DNA of 23,722 bases from a virus. A program made the position numbers and the translations under genes. How positions within the stretch are numbered: position 1 is the stretch's first letter; every line of letters starts with the position of its first letter. The stretch covers positions 1 through 23,722 of the IMG/VR virus record IMGVR_UViG_3300006752_000230. One strand, written 5' to 3'. Below, in pieces: positions 6,519 through 16,000 of the stretch. A model generated the notes under the pieces. The model saw nothing but the letters and a program-made list of their open reading frames with translations, did not search any database and was not told where the DNA came from.

Positions 6519-8795
6519 ATGGTAAGTAATGAAGTTTGGATGGACAGCGGGGCGATGGTATCTATGATACCTGAACAAGATATATTTTTAGGAACATTTG
6601 CGAGTGGGGTAAATTCTGATACATCTACTGGGGCAATTGCTTCTGCTACTGTTAAAACGGCGGGAACTCAAGTTTTAGCAAGTCAAACAACAATTGATAG
6701 TGCTGGTATTGTTGCTGGACAACCTACAACAGGAACAGGTGGAGAATTACTTTTAACCCTTTCAGCGCATACAACAGTTTTAACTTTTATAGATGCTACT
6801 GCCACTAATTACGAAGATGGTGTCGGTCCTGCTGGTCAAGATGGTTTTTTTACTCTTTCAATTGCAGGTGTTGATGGAACAGAAACAGTTGCAGTTATTT
6901 TAAATGACGACAATGTATCGCCTAAAGCCACAGGCGCAGATAGAGATATTACAGTTTCTTCCCCAATTGCTTCGGGAACCTCTGGAAGTCAAATTGCAGA
7001 AATGGTTCTTCAAGCCCTAAGTGGTGAAGATGTTTCAGTTTCAAGAACATTAGGTGTTCTTACTATTACAAATACCGTAGGTGGTTTTGTTGCAGATACA
7101 ACAGAAGATGTTAACGGTGGTGTAACCGTAACTTCAAATACTGTTGGTGGCGCAGTTACAGCCGCCACAGTTGTAGCCGGAGGTAGTGCTTATAATATTA
7201 CTTCTGTTGGAGATGAAGTGACATTTACTTCATCGGGAACAGACCCTGTTATTGAAATTGCTCTTGTAGAAGTTCCTTCTACTAACGCAGTTTTTACTCT
7301 TAACCCTTCTTTTACAGGAGAACTTCTTCTTGTTCCTAATCTGTATCGTGGGTGTATTTTAGAATTTTATTTAAACAGTGGCGACACTTTTACTGACAAG
7401 GCCATGATTATTTCAAATACGGCTACTACAATTACAGTAGCAAATACTATTGATTCGGCAATTATGTCTTCGGCATCAAGTTACTACGGTGTTATTCAAC
7501 ATATTGGCGCACCTGTTCCAGCACCTAAAGATAGTTCCAACCCCCGACTTCTTTCCGATACTTGGATTGGACTTACAGACCAAGTTACAATTCCTTCTAC
7601 CGCAATTGAAATGAAACAAATTGCACTTTCTTCGGGAACTCGAAATATGGCTTATCAATTTAAGGGTGCAGAAACTACCTCCGGTGGTTCTTTTTCCTTA
7701 TCTGCAAATAACTTTTCATGGCTTTACTACGCATTAGGTTCAAAAGAAATTACCACAGTATCTAATCAAGGTTCGGTGACAATGGATTCGGATGATTTCT
7801 TTACTTCAACCGGTCTTACTGGAAATAATTTTATCTATGATTCTAATGTAAATACAGCAGGTTTTCACCGAACAATTGGTAATGTAGTATGCCCTCCATT
7901 AAATAAACAAAAGGGTATGGATGATACAGATATTAAAAGTGTTAATCTTACTCAAACCAATGGGGCAATTACAAATAAAATTACTTATACTTTTAGTGAA
8001 AATAATACAGCAGACCTACCTTCATTTGCTCTTGAATACACACTTAAAAAGCCAGCAAGTATGGCTACGGAAGAAGTTGATATTACTTCGACTACTGTTA
8101 ACAGCGTAGCAAGAGATATTTCGGAAACAGTTTATTCTAAGATTTACCCCGGTTGTCAAGTTGAAAGTGTTAATCTTACAGCAGATGCCGGACAGGAAAT
8201 GAAAATGACAGTTAATTTTAACTCAAAGAATACATTTACTGCACCAAACAATTATGTGACAGCAAACAAAACTACTGACCTTCAAGAATGGGTAAACTTT
8301 GGTTCTCCAGCAGGGGGGCAATCATCTATTAGCGAAGAACAATTACGACCTTTTTTCTTCTCCGATGGCACTATTGAAATGTTTGGACAAGAATATATAC
8401 GCATCGAGAACATGACTTTGGACATTTCAAACAGCCTACAACCAAAGAGATTTATTGGTCGATATGATAAGAACAGCCAAACGCATATTCCGGGTCAAAG
8501 AGTATATAATCTCTCCTTTACAGGTTTAGTTACTGACAACCTTCTCTTTGAGGAACTGCGTAATAATGCTGCTACTTCTCTATCAGGAACTGACGGCAAT
8601 CAAATTAAACTTACCTTTACTAAGGACACTACAACCAATGATGAAACATTGTCAATGGTTTTCAAGGACTACATGGTAACAAGTGCAGACTTCCCACTTA
8701 CAAATGACAAAGGGCCGATTACAGTTAATTGGGCTATTCAACCTCTTGAGTTGCACTCATGCACTCATACAACAAATTGGATTATTCAAGGATAA
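6519..8795 (+). CDS. Tail tube protein with large N-terminal beta expansion
   Basis: 758 residues. The C-terminal 210 residues show the tail-tube signature: M-T-L-D-I-S-N-S-L-Q-P, then I-P-G-Q-R-V-Y-N-L-S-F-T-G and T-D-N-L-L-F-E-E-L, corresponding to the conserved strand-loop-strand of the tube fold that ends with a short helix. Another core part, around residues 345-410, has S-G-T-R-N, G-G-S-F-S-L and L-Y-Y-A-L-G. Siphovirus tube proteins are commonly about 150-300 residues. Residues about 35-340 here are Thr/Gly/Ser/Val-rich repeats resembling Ig-like or other surface-exposed beta modules, possibly decorating the tail shaft. The family polymerises into the tail tube around the tape measure. 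Position before the two-frame chaperone and tape measure supports the call. Confidence 0.72.
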   Translation: MVSNEVWMDSGAMVSMIPEQDIFLGTFASGVNSDTSTGAIASATVKTAGTQVLASQTTIDSAGIVAGQPTTGTGGELLLTLSAHTTVLTFIDATATNYEDGVGPAGQDGFFTLSIAGVDGTETVAVILNDDNVSPKATGADRDITVSSPIASGTSGSQIAEMVLQALSGEDVSVSRTLGVLTITNTVGGFVADTTEDVNGGVTVTSNTVGGAVTAATVVAGGSAYNITSVGDEVTFTSSGTDPVIEIALVEVPSTNAVFTLNPSFTGELLLVPNLYRGCILEFYLNSGDTFTDKAMIISNTATTITVANTIDSAIMSSASSYYGVIQHIGAPVPAPKDSSNPRLLSDTWIGLTDQVTIPSTAIEMKQIALSSGTRNMAYQFKGAETTSGGSFSLSANNFSWLYYALGSKEITTVSNQGSVTMDSDDFFTSTGLTGNNFIYDSNVNTAGFHRTIGNVVCPPLNKQKGMDDTDIKSVNLTQTNGAITNKITYTFSENNTADLPSFALEYTLKKPASMATEEVDITSTTVNSVARDISETVYSKIYPGCQVESVNLTADAGQEMKMTVNFNSKNTFTAPNNYVTANKTTDLQEWVNFGSPAGGQSSISEEQLRPFFFSDGTIEMFGQEYIRIENMTLDISNSLQPKRFIGRYDKNSQTHIPGQRVYNLSFTGLVTDNLLFEELRNNAATSLSGTDGNQIKLTFTKDTTTNDETLSMVFKDYMVTSADFPLTNDKGPITVNWAIQPLELHSCTHTTNWIIQG

Positions 8796-8840
8796 GTTTA
8801 AAGACCAACCCTTGCGTAGTTATTAACAAGGTGAATACCT

Positions 8841-9215
8841 ATGGATAAAAAGACAGTAAAAAATAAATCAGCCCTATTTGCGACAACAGAAAGCGTATTG
8901 CATTACATTCGTGTAGCCCCTGACAGTGATGAATACCTAAAGGTTTGGATTAAAGAACCTACTTTCCTGCAACTGGAGAAGGCACAGGCTAAACTTATTA
9001 ATCTAAACTCACGCACACAGGACATTTCTCTCGAAATGGATACACTATTTCGTTACCTTTGGGAAGCATTCGTTGATAAAACAGAACCTCAACTTTCACC
9101 AGTAGAAGTTATACGATTAAACCCTTATGTCGGTAATCAAATTAAAGAAATCTTACCAGACCCGTTTGATTATGAGGGGGATGAAGATTTAAAAGAACCT
9201 ACCGAACAGCCTTAA
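8841..9215 (+). CDS. Tail assembly chaperone, upstream frame (gpG-like)
   Basis: 124 residues from the ATG at 8841, with AGGTGA at about 8829-8834. It is small, soluble and helical, with a strand-rich start (Y-L-K-V-W-I-K-E-P-T) and a central helix Q-L-E-K-A-Q-A-K-L, and ends in an acidic linker (E-G-D-E-D-L-K-E-P-T-E-Q-P). It sits between the tail tube and tape measure genes, the conserved place of lambda G-like tail assembly chaperones, which bind the tape measure before tail assembly. The end of the gene contains a -1 slippery site and overlaps a second open frame ending at 9412; a fused G-T product of about 190 residues is expected as the minor product. The function is inferred from position, size and the frameshift. 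Confidence 0.75.
   Translation: MDKKTVKNKSALFATTESVLHYIRVAPDSDEYLKVWIKEPTFLQLEKAQAKLINLNSRTQDISLEMDTLFRYLWEAFVDKTEPQLSPVEVIRLNPYVGNQIKEILPDPFDYEGDEDLKEPTEQP
9174..9194 (+). promoter_or_regulatory. Programmed -1 frameshift site: slippery T TTA AAA with upstream SD-like GAGGGGG
   Basis: In the zero frame the codons are GAT TTA AAA, giving the canonical X-XXY-YYZ heptamer T-TTA-AAA at 9188-9194, where both tRNAs can re-pair after slipping one base back. The heptamer lies inside the only stretch where both frames are open (9185-9212). GAGGGGG at 9174-9180 is seven bases upstream and could pair with the 16S rRNA 3' end, like the stimulatory element of bacterial dnaX (inference). A weak hairpin, GGGGA (9220-9224) with TCTCC (9233-9237), lies about 25 bases downstream, farther than usual for a stimulator. 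Confidence 0.75.
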
Positions 9216-9412
9216 GTGGGGGGAAAATAGATTCTCCAGTAATCTCTTCTCGGATAACTTTATATATCTTGGCAAAGGAACTTAATATTAGTCCCGCCGA
9301 GGCATATCAAATGCCGTATTCTATGGTTCGGGATTTTATGGTTATGTTTTCTATCTCTAAAGAAGAAGAAGCGAAACAAATAGAGGCTACAAAGAATAAA
9401 ATGAATAGGTGA
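9185..9412 (+). CDS. Tail assembly chaperone, downstream frame (T part of a gpGT-like fusion)
   Basis: The -1 frame is open from 9185 to the TGA at 9410-9412, and no ATG or GTG occurs in it before 9311. It encodes a well-formed helical peptide with S-S-R-I-T-L-Y-I-L-A-K-E-L, P-A-E-A-Y-Q-M-P-Y and V-R-D-F-M-V-M-F, then a charged Lys/Glu tail. After slippage at 9194 the fusion adds 72 residues to the first 118 of the upstream protein. The motif of a helix followed by a short loop containing Tyr-x-Met-Pro and another amphipathic helix resembles T domains that recruit the tape measure. Its stop codon is embedded in the ribosome site of the tape measure gene (GG-TGA-TT), as at other real junctions here, which supports translation of this frame. 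Confidence 0.8.
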   Translation, partial: RFKRTYRTALSGGKIDSPVISSRITLYILAKELNISPAEAYQMPYSMVRDFMVMFSISKEEEAKQIEATKNKMNR

Positions 9413-9414
9413 TT
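9408..9414 (+). promoter_or_regulatory. GGTGATT ribosome-binding site with embedded stop codon, tape measure gene
   Basis: GGTGATT at 9408-9414 contains the TGA stop (9410-9412) of the frameshifted chaperone extension. It lies two bases before the ATG at 9417 and eight bases before a second in-frame ATG at 9423. The second ATG has the more usual spacing, so the tape measure protein could start at either. Confidence 0.6.
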
Positions 9415-9416
9415 AA

Positions 9417-11324
9417 ATGGATATGAACGCATTGAGAAGACAACTCGATTCATTTAATACAGATTTAGAAGATGTAAATAAATTACTATTAGAAACAGAT
9501 GATGCTTCCGAAGGTTTAGTCCGAAAGATGAAGGAACTTTCTGGGATTGGTTCAAAGGGCGGTATTATAAGAAGTATTGTCACCCGTTTTTCGGTAGCAG
9601 TTCCCTCGTTATATAAATTAACTCAACAGGTTTCTTCATTATTATTAATATTTAGGTATGTTGATACTGCAAGAACTGAAAGTTTAAAAGAAGAGGCTAA
9701 GGTTGTAGAAAGTCTTAGGCGTAGAGAAGACATACAACGAAGGTTGTATAAATTAGAAAAGGTTCGTAGAACTGGAAATCTTACTGCACTTGAAAAAGAA
9801 CAGTATTACAATGACGCTTCTATTAAAAATTTAATGAAGAGTATGTCTTTTAACGACGCACTATTAAAAACTCAAGAAAAAATGTCACTTATAAAAAATA
9901 AAATAGCAAAGGCTGATGATAAAATATTTAAAGCGGCAAGAAAAAGATATGTTCGAGATAATTACGGTGGTAATTTAACTGGTGGTAATTTATTAGGCAA
10001 GGCTTCAATTTTGATGGCTGATGAAGAATTAAAAGGTTTAGGACAAAGAAAAAGAGGACTTGGCGATGAAATGGTTAGTTTATTAGACCGAGAATTCACT
10101 TTGAAGGATGATATAGATTCGGGATATTTGACTGATTCTGGAAAAAAACAAGCAGAAAGGGATTTAAAGATAGTACAGGATTTAATTGCTGCCGTAGAAG
10201 ATTCTATGCAACTTATACAGGATGATATGAAAATTGCCTATTCAAAAAGAGATGACTTAATAGAAAAAGAATCGGGTTCATTTAGAGTTAAGGGTAATGC
10301 AGGTAATAGGAAATTTGAGGACTTAACACCTTTTGAAAAGCAAATGGCAAAGTATGAAAAGTTGAAAGAAAAAGTTAATACTAAGTTTAACAAAGTAAAA
10401 GGTGGAATTGAAGGTTTTTTTAGTAAAGGTAATATGAAATTGATGGCGCAAAATGCTATGAAATTTGGGAAGATATTAATGTATGCTCTTGGTTTTATTT
10501 TAGTATTGGGTATTATCGTCTATATGTTAAGAAGAATAAGATTCTTTGAAAAGGCTGGAGAAATATTTTCAAAGATTAAAGAAAAATTAATTCCCCTTAC
10601 GGAAATGTTCACAGAAAATATAGGAATTTTTATTACCGAAATAATGAATGTATTTGGTGCTATAAAGGATATTTTTGTAGGTTTATTTTCTGGAGATGGA
10701 GAAAAAATTTGGAAGGGCGGTGAAAGATTACTAAAAAGTTTATGGAAGGCCGTTAAAGCGTATGCTAAAGTTTTAGTAAGCGGTGGATTACTCGTGTTGG
10801 CTGGACTTGCTGGAACATATCTTACAGTTTTTGGAGGGTTATTATTAGGTGTGGGTGAAACTATAAAAGACGCAATTATAAATGCTATTAAAAGCCCATT
10901 TAAAACTTTTAAAAAAGGTATAAAAGGTTCAGTAAGTGGTGGCGCTTTAGGTGCAGTTGCTGGAGGTATATTGGGAAGTGTAATTCCGGGTGCTGGAACT
11001 GTTGCAGGTGCGACTGTCGGTGGAGTTATTGGTAGTACTATTGGTGGTTTTTCTGGAATGGCAGGAATGGCTTCAGGGGGAACTAATTTATTAGGAGGTG
11101 CTTATTTAGTAGGAGAAAATGGGCCTGAAACAGTTTTACTTCCCGGTGGAAGTTCAGTTATAAACAATACAAACACCCGTGGTTCTATGGGAAATACAGT
11201 AAATGTTTATGTTAATGGAAGAGTAGGTGCTTCCGAACAAGAGTTAAATCAACTTGCGGATAAAATAGGACAAAAGATTTCTATGCGTATGAATAGATTT
11301 TCACCAACAGGATTAAGAGGATGA
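9417..11324 (+). CDS. Tail tape measure protein
   Basis: 635 residues, or 633 if translation begins at the ATG at 9423. The N-terminal 340 residues are helical and rich in Lys, Glu, Arg and Leu, as expected for the extended coil inside a tail tube. A strong membrane-type segment lies at about residues 353-373 (G-F-I-L-V-L-G-I-I-V-Y-M). A second hydrophobic Gly/Leu region is at about 453-480, and a Gly/Ala-rich segment at about 505-560. The C-terminus has G-A-Y-L-V-G-E-N-G-P-E-T-V-L-L-P-G-G, a sequence very characteristic of tape measure C-termini. The family sets tail length and carries membrane-penetrating parts. The gene follows the two-frame chaperone, the canonical position. The helical portion is modest, suggesting a short-to-medium tail. 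Confidence 0.9.
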   Translation: MDMNALRRQLDSFNTDLEDVNKLLLETDDASEGLVRKMKELSGIGSKGGIIRSIVTRFSVAVPSLYKLTQQVSSLLLIFRYVDTARTESLKEEAKVVESLRRREDIQRRLYKLEKVRRTGNLTALEKEQYYNDASIKNLMKSMSFNDALLKTQEKMSLIKNKIAKADDKIFKAARKRYVRDNYGGNLTGGNLLGKASILMADEELKGLGQRKRGLGDEMVSLLDREFTLKDDIDSGYLTDSGKKQAERDLKIVQDLIAAVEDSMQLIQDDMKIAYSKRDDLIEKESGSFRVKGNAGNRKFEDLTPFEKQMAKYEKLKEKVNTKFNKVKGGIEGFFSKGNMKLMAQNAMKFGKILMYALGFILVLGIIVYMLRRIRFFEKAGEIFSKIKEKLIPLTEMFTENIGIFITEIMNVFGAIKDIFVGLFSGDGEKIWKGGERLLKSLWKAVKAYAKVLVSGGLLVLAGLAGTYLTVFGGLLLGVGETIKDAIINAIKSPFKTFKKGIKGSVSGGALGAVAGGILGSVIPGAGTVAGATVGGVIGSTIGGFSGMAGMASGGTNLLGGAYLVGENGPETVLLPGGSSVINNTNTRGSMGNTVNVYVNGRVGASEQELNQLADKIGQKISMRMNRFSPTGLRG

Positions 11325-11328
11325 TAAA

Positions 11329-12024
11329 ATGCCGGTAAGCACAAAGGACTTAATGACAAATGCAGGAAATACAGGTTATGGCTACGACCATGCAGTTTTT
11401 CTAAACTTTGCCTCCCGTGGAGATAACGGAGATGGTTCAATTACCAACCGTATTATGTTAAAAGCAGAAACAGTGGGAATATCTACTACGAGAAATGTAG
11501 CGCCAATTCCTATTCCCTTGTCGGGTTTAATTACAGGGGAATCTACTACGATGGCAATTGACATGGGTATCGCTAATAAGACATTCAATATATCGGGAAT
11601 TATTACCGAGCAACATATTGTAAAACAGTATGATAACACTACAAAAAAATCCGTAGTTATGACAGCACCTGAAGTAGCGCAATTAATTCACGCATCCGTA
11701 GATTCTTCATTTGTGCAGAAACATCAAAATCTTACAGAACTTGTAATTCTTTACCCTTCCCGTGTAGGAGATGATTATGCTTATCATACAGGTGTGACTG
11801 AAACTACGAAATTAGAAGACCTACCTTTACTACCCTTCTCCTATCATTCAAGAAAATTAGATAGAGCAAATACTATCGGTGGCGGTTCTATGCCTTCTCC
11901 TTCTAATACTGAATTTGAAGGTATTACGGGATTTATTGAAAACTTTTCTACTGACTTTATTCCCGGCTCTCCGTTCCTTACATTTAACTTTTCCTTTAGA
12001 CAAGCCTTTACTCCTCTCGGTTGA
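11329..12024 (+). CDS. Candidate distal tail protein
   Basis: 231 residues from the ATG at 11329, preceded by GAGGATGAT at 11317-11325, which contains the upstream stop TGA (11322-11324). The protein is beta-rich, with no signal peptide. It has strands around I-M-L-K-A-E-T-V-G-I and T-F-N-I-S-G-I-I-T-E, a helix around P-E-V-A-Q-L-I-H-A-S-V, and a final strand pair ending S-F-R-Q-A-F-T-P-L-G. Location directly after the tape measure and before the tip proteins matches the distal tail protein (Dit) or an equivalent baseplate ring component. Sequence similarity to Dit proteins is not obvious to me, so the call rests on gene order and the beta-rich composition with a strand-like S-G-I-I-T-E, which Dit N-terminal domains often resemble. 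Confidence 0.5.
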   Translation: MPVSTKDLMTNAGNTGYGYDHAVFLNFASRGDNGDGSITNRIMLKAETVGISTTRNVAPIPIPLSGLITGESTTMAIDMGIANKTFNISGIITEQHIVKQYDNTTKKSVVMTAPEVAQLIHASVDSSFVQKHQNLTELVILYPSRVGDDYAYHTGVTETTKLEDLPLLPFSYHSRKLDRANTIGGGSMPSPSNTEFEGITGFIENFSTDFIPGSPFLTFNFSFRQAFTPLG

Positions 12025-12029
12025 TTACT

Positions 12030-13073
12030 ATGCAGACAATATACTCGAAAGATAAGAAGTCATTGCAGTTCCCTGCAATGTGTGATGGGTATGTTAAGAT
12101 TCAACATAAAGATGATAGTGGCAATGTGCCTTTACAAGAAGTTGGCATGTGGGGAAATAGTGGAGATTTTACAATTGAAATGCTTGTAACACCTTATGAT
12201 GTAAATGGTAATGCAGCCGGAAATGTTTTTTATTCAAGTATTAAATCTTTATCAAGACACACAAAGGGGGCGACTTATTTACCCACTGCTAATAGACATG
12301 ATGTTGAAATGATTTTATTTCATAACACAAATTTAAGTATTTCTTTGGTTAATACAACAACAGATGCTTTTAATCAACCTGCTGAATATGCGGTCAAATT
12401 TTCTATGACAATTGGAACTACTACAACTTCTATTACAAGTGATACAGTTATCAGTGCTACGAGGGTAGATGATAACTATTTAAATTCTCAGTCTTCGGGT
12501 TATGTCTATGATGGACATACACCAGTGGCACATATAAGTTCATTAACTGTAAATTCTATTAATACATCTACAAGAGTTATAACTCTTAGTGGAACTGCTT
12601 CGGGTTTCGGAATAGGTCAAACAATTTATACAAGTACAGGTCTATTAGTGGGAACTATTACAAATGTAAGTGGGGCAGATATTACAATGGATAGTATTTC
12701 TAATACCCCTTCGGGATATGTTTGTCAAGAACTTACTAAAGATTCAGCATATGTAGAAGTTCCTCACCATATAGCAGTTTCATACAGAAATTCTGGAAAA
12801 ATGAGCGTTTTTTATAACGGTAATTTGGTTAAAGACGGAGTGCATGATGCAGGTGGTAATTTTGCTTTAGACCCCTCCGATGTTTATTTAGGTCAAAACC
12901 CTAATGCTGGTTCTTTTCAAACTATTAGAAAATCACAGTTTATGGGCGAGTTTCACGAAATATCTATGGTAAGTAAATATAAATCGGCGTTTAGAAGTAT
13001 CAATAGTCTTATGCCAAATTACAGAGACTTACTTTTATATCTTGATTTTGAGGAGGCTAATTTAGATGGCTGA
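12030..13073 (+). CDS. LamG / concanavalin-like tail tip protein with inserted beta module
   Basis: 347 residues from the ATG at 12030; an upstream TTG at 12021 in the same frame overlaps the previous stop and is less likely. The N-terminal half has F-T-I-E-M-L-V-T-P and the C-terminal half has H-H-I-A-V-S-Y-R-N-S-G-K-M-S-V-F-Y-N-G, followed by Y-L-G-Q-N-P and E-F-H-E-I-S-M. These are the ordered strands of LamG/concanavalin-A-like jelly rolls, which commonly bind glycans. Residues about 168-232 break the domain with a Thr/Ser-rich module (T-S-T-G-L-L-V-G-T-I-T-N-V-S-G). It overlaps the hub gene by eight bases. It is likely a tail-tip component that touches host surface sugars (inference). 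Confidence 0.7.
   Translation: MQTIYSKDKKSLQFPAMCDGYVKIQHKDDSGNVPLQEVGMWGNSGDFTIEMLVTPYDVNGNAAGNVFYSSIKSLSRHTKGATYLPTANRHDVEMILFHNTNLSISLVNTTTDAFNQPAEYAVKFSMTIGTTTTSITSDTVISATRVDDNYLNSQSSGYVYDGHTPVAHISSLTVNSINTSTRVITLSGTASGFGIGQTIYTSTGLLVGTITNVSGADITMDSISNTPSGYVCQELTKDSAYVEVPHHIAVSYRNSGKMSVFYNGNLVKDGVHDAGGNFALDPSDVYLGQNPNAGSFQTIRKSQFMGEFHEISMVSKYKSAFRSINSLMPNYRDLLLYLDFEEANLDG
13051..13056 (+). promoter_or_regulatory. AGGAGG ribosome-binding site of the giant hub gene
   Basis: AGGAGG lies inside the 3' end of the preceding gene, nine bases before the ATG at 13066. It is one of the strongest ribosome sites in the window and fixes this start. Confidence 0.65.
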
Positions 13074-16000
13074 CGATGTTTATGTATTTAACGAGGGTCA
13101 AGCAATCCCTACGGATTTTACTGCTACTCCAAGTGCAGGGACATTTAATCGTAATACATCTGTTAACCCTAATATTATTACAGAAGACGGAACAAATACA
13201 ACCGCATTAGGAATACATTGTTATGAAATACATTCGGATTCAGCATCTTCTATGGGAAGTGGAACTGTAAGTTCAAGTAAAGTAAATAGACTATATCCAC
13301 TAAATACAACAATAGAGAGTTATGCTGAAAATAAATTTGATAGCACTAATTATAGGGTTATCATAGACACTGATTCTGCTACCGGTTTAAAGGAAGGTTC
13401 GCATTTATTAGGAAGTAGTAGTTGCACAAGAGATTATTTTATTGTAATTTACGCAGACGATATTTACAAACATCATGTTGCTAAAATTACAGAACAGACA
13501 CTTTATGAAGGGAACTTTTACAAGTTTGATTTTACTCCAAGTTTGAAGGAAAACATTTCTGCTGGAACAAAAGTAGCAATATATCAAGGCCCTCTTGAAA
13601 CAGATAATGTTGTAGCCGTTGGTTATGGTCTGTTAAATGACCCTGACCCAAGTAGTGGAACAAATACTACTGATGAAAGACATGACAAATATGTAAATGT
13701 AAGCAGACCTACTTTTTACTTTTATGAAGGAGATAGTTTAGAACCCAATACAAAATATACAGTCTTAAAGACAAGCACTAATTCTACGGGGCCACAAGTT
13801 AGTGTTTTTAAAACAGCCCCTATTACCTCGGATAAATTATTAGACAAATCATTTTTTACACATACTGCGGTTATTGTAGATGTGAACAAGTCGAATGATG
13901 ATGATGTTTCGCAACCTAAAGGTATTAATTCTTACACAGCGGTAGGTAGTAATTACACCTTCGCAAAAGAAACATACGCCCAATCTTCTCTAAATATCTA
14001 TGATTCCGATTTAGGTTTTAATACTTATTTACAGTTTGTTGATTCACCTGAAAGAACACAATTACTTTCGACACCATACCATTTAAATACTTCTAAAACT
14101 GTCACTACGAGAGGTAATCAATTTGAGGCAAAGTATTATGATACTGAAAGAATACTTGAACATAAAATTCGTGACTATGAAGATATTAAAATTAAAGAAA
14201 TTATCCATACCCAAAATGTTTCTACTATTCCAGAAAGCGCATTGCCCGGAGTTTTTAGTAGAAAGAGTAGCACTACGATAGAAGTTACAGGACTTTTAGT
14301 AGGACAAGATTTAAGAACATTATTATACGATGCTTCTACTGGTGTTTTTGAACCTTTCTTTGTGGATAACTATTATTATGAATGTGCTTATGCTGTAGCC
14401 ACAGCAATTAGCGCACCTGTTGATGGTGTGCAAACAATAACTATTTCCAATTCAAGGGCCGTAACTTCAAACTTTTGGTCGGGTTCTGCATCAGTTCATA
14501 CCTTTTCGGATAAAACAGCCTACCGTAAATTTTATTCAAGAGTTACCGGAACGATTTTAATAGGACATGAAATTGATACAGAATACGATGGCACTACAAT
14601 TACAAGAAACGGGATTACATTAACTGAAAAGGAATCGGATATTTATAATTTAGAATATTCTATACAGGGAACAAATTACGGTAGAGTATTAAATGTAAGT
14701 AAGGGAGATAAAAATAATGGATATGTTACCTTAGTGAGCGAACCCAGTTCTTCATACTTTAGCACTTACACCAGTCCCTTAAGTGGTAATTTAATAGTAT
14801 CTAAAACTGTTTTTGAAGGAAAGGTGGAGTCAAAGGAAACAAGTGTGGAATCGACAGGTGCTTTTAAATTATCAATAAGTGGTAGAGATGAGATAGCGAC
14901 ACTTTTAAATACGCCCGTTAATCGCAATTATACTTACTCTCAAGAATACATCTATTCAACTTTTAACCCTTATAATACTAATTACACAGACACGGGGGAA
15001 GATGTTTCTTCTATTTCGGGTGCAGTAATTACTGCAACTAATACTGTTACAGGTCTCGTTTTTGGTGATGTTCTTTATTGTAAATCCGGAGGTAGTTCAC
15101 AATCAACCGGTGATTATTACTATCTTTTAGGAGTGGTAAAATCTGTTTCTGGTGCAAATATTACATTAGTCAAAGATTGCTATTTTACTACACCCGATAG
15201 TCTTTATACTGGGGAAGATACGGTAGTAGGAACAACTATTTTTAAAGCAAACAGAACTCTTTTGGCAGGTAAAACTTTAGAAACCTCTTTAAGAACAAAC
15301 CAAAGGGCTACTACATTAATTGGGACCGCAGATAAAGGTGCGGTATTTACAGATGGAAAATATTTTAATTACGGACTCCTTAATTCGAGTGATGATTCAA
15401 GTCAATATTCCGATACAGAAAGATTAACTGCTTTAGGTAGTGGAGGAAATACAAATGGTATTGATATTGATAACTTATTAAATACCGTAAATACCTCTAC
15501 GATATATTTTGATTCACCGGTGGGTTTTGATTTTGAACACCATACTATTTCTTCTATGGTAGATTTTCCTATTTTAAATTCAGTGGATTTAAAAAATGGG
15601 CTTACACAATATGAAATAGGGTATGTTTCCCCAATTGTTTTGGGTAGGATAGAAACAACAAATATTAATGATGATTTTATAGATACGGAATTACTTTCCC
15701 AAAATTTAAGAAAGGGTCATAATATTCATTTAATTAACGGACAAGGAATGAGGCTCGGTGGATATTTACATCTATTAAATAACGAATTAAATGCAGATAA
15801 ATCACCAAAGACATTTAATAATATTTTTCAAGATGATTCGGCATTTGGGTCAACTAAAAAGAGTCAATATGCTACAAGGTTTAATACACCCATATGGAGA
15901 TATTCTAATTTAAGTAAATCTAAATTATTAAGAAGAAGGACACATGGAATAAGTATTTCTGGAACATCAGGAGTTCATAGTAATAATAATCATTACGAAA

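Noticed and set aside
9218-9227. GGGGGGAAAA run considered as the slippery site of the chaperone
   Set aside because: It lies after the zero-frame stop at 9213-9215, so ribosomes in the upstream frame cannot reach it. T TTA AAA at 9188-9194 is in phase and inside the overlap.
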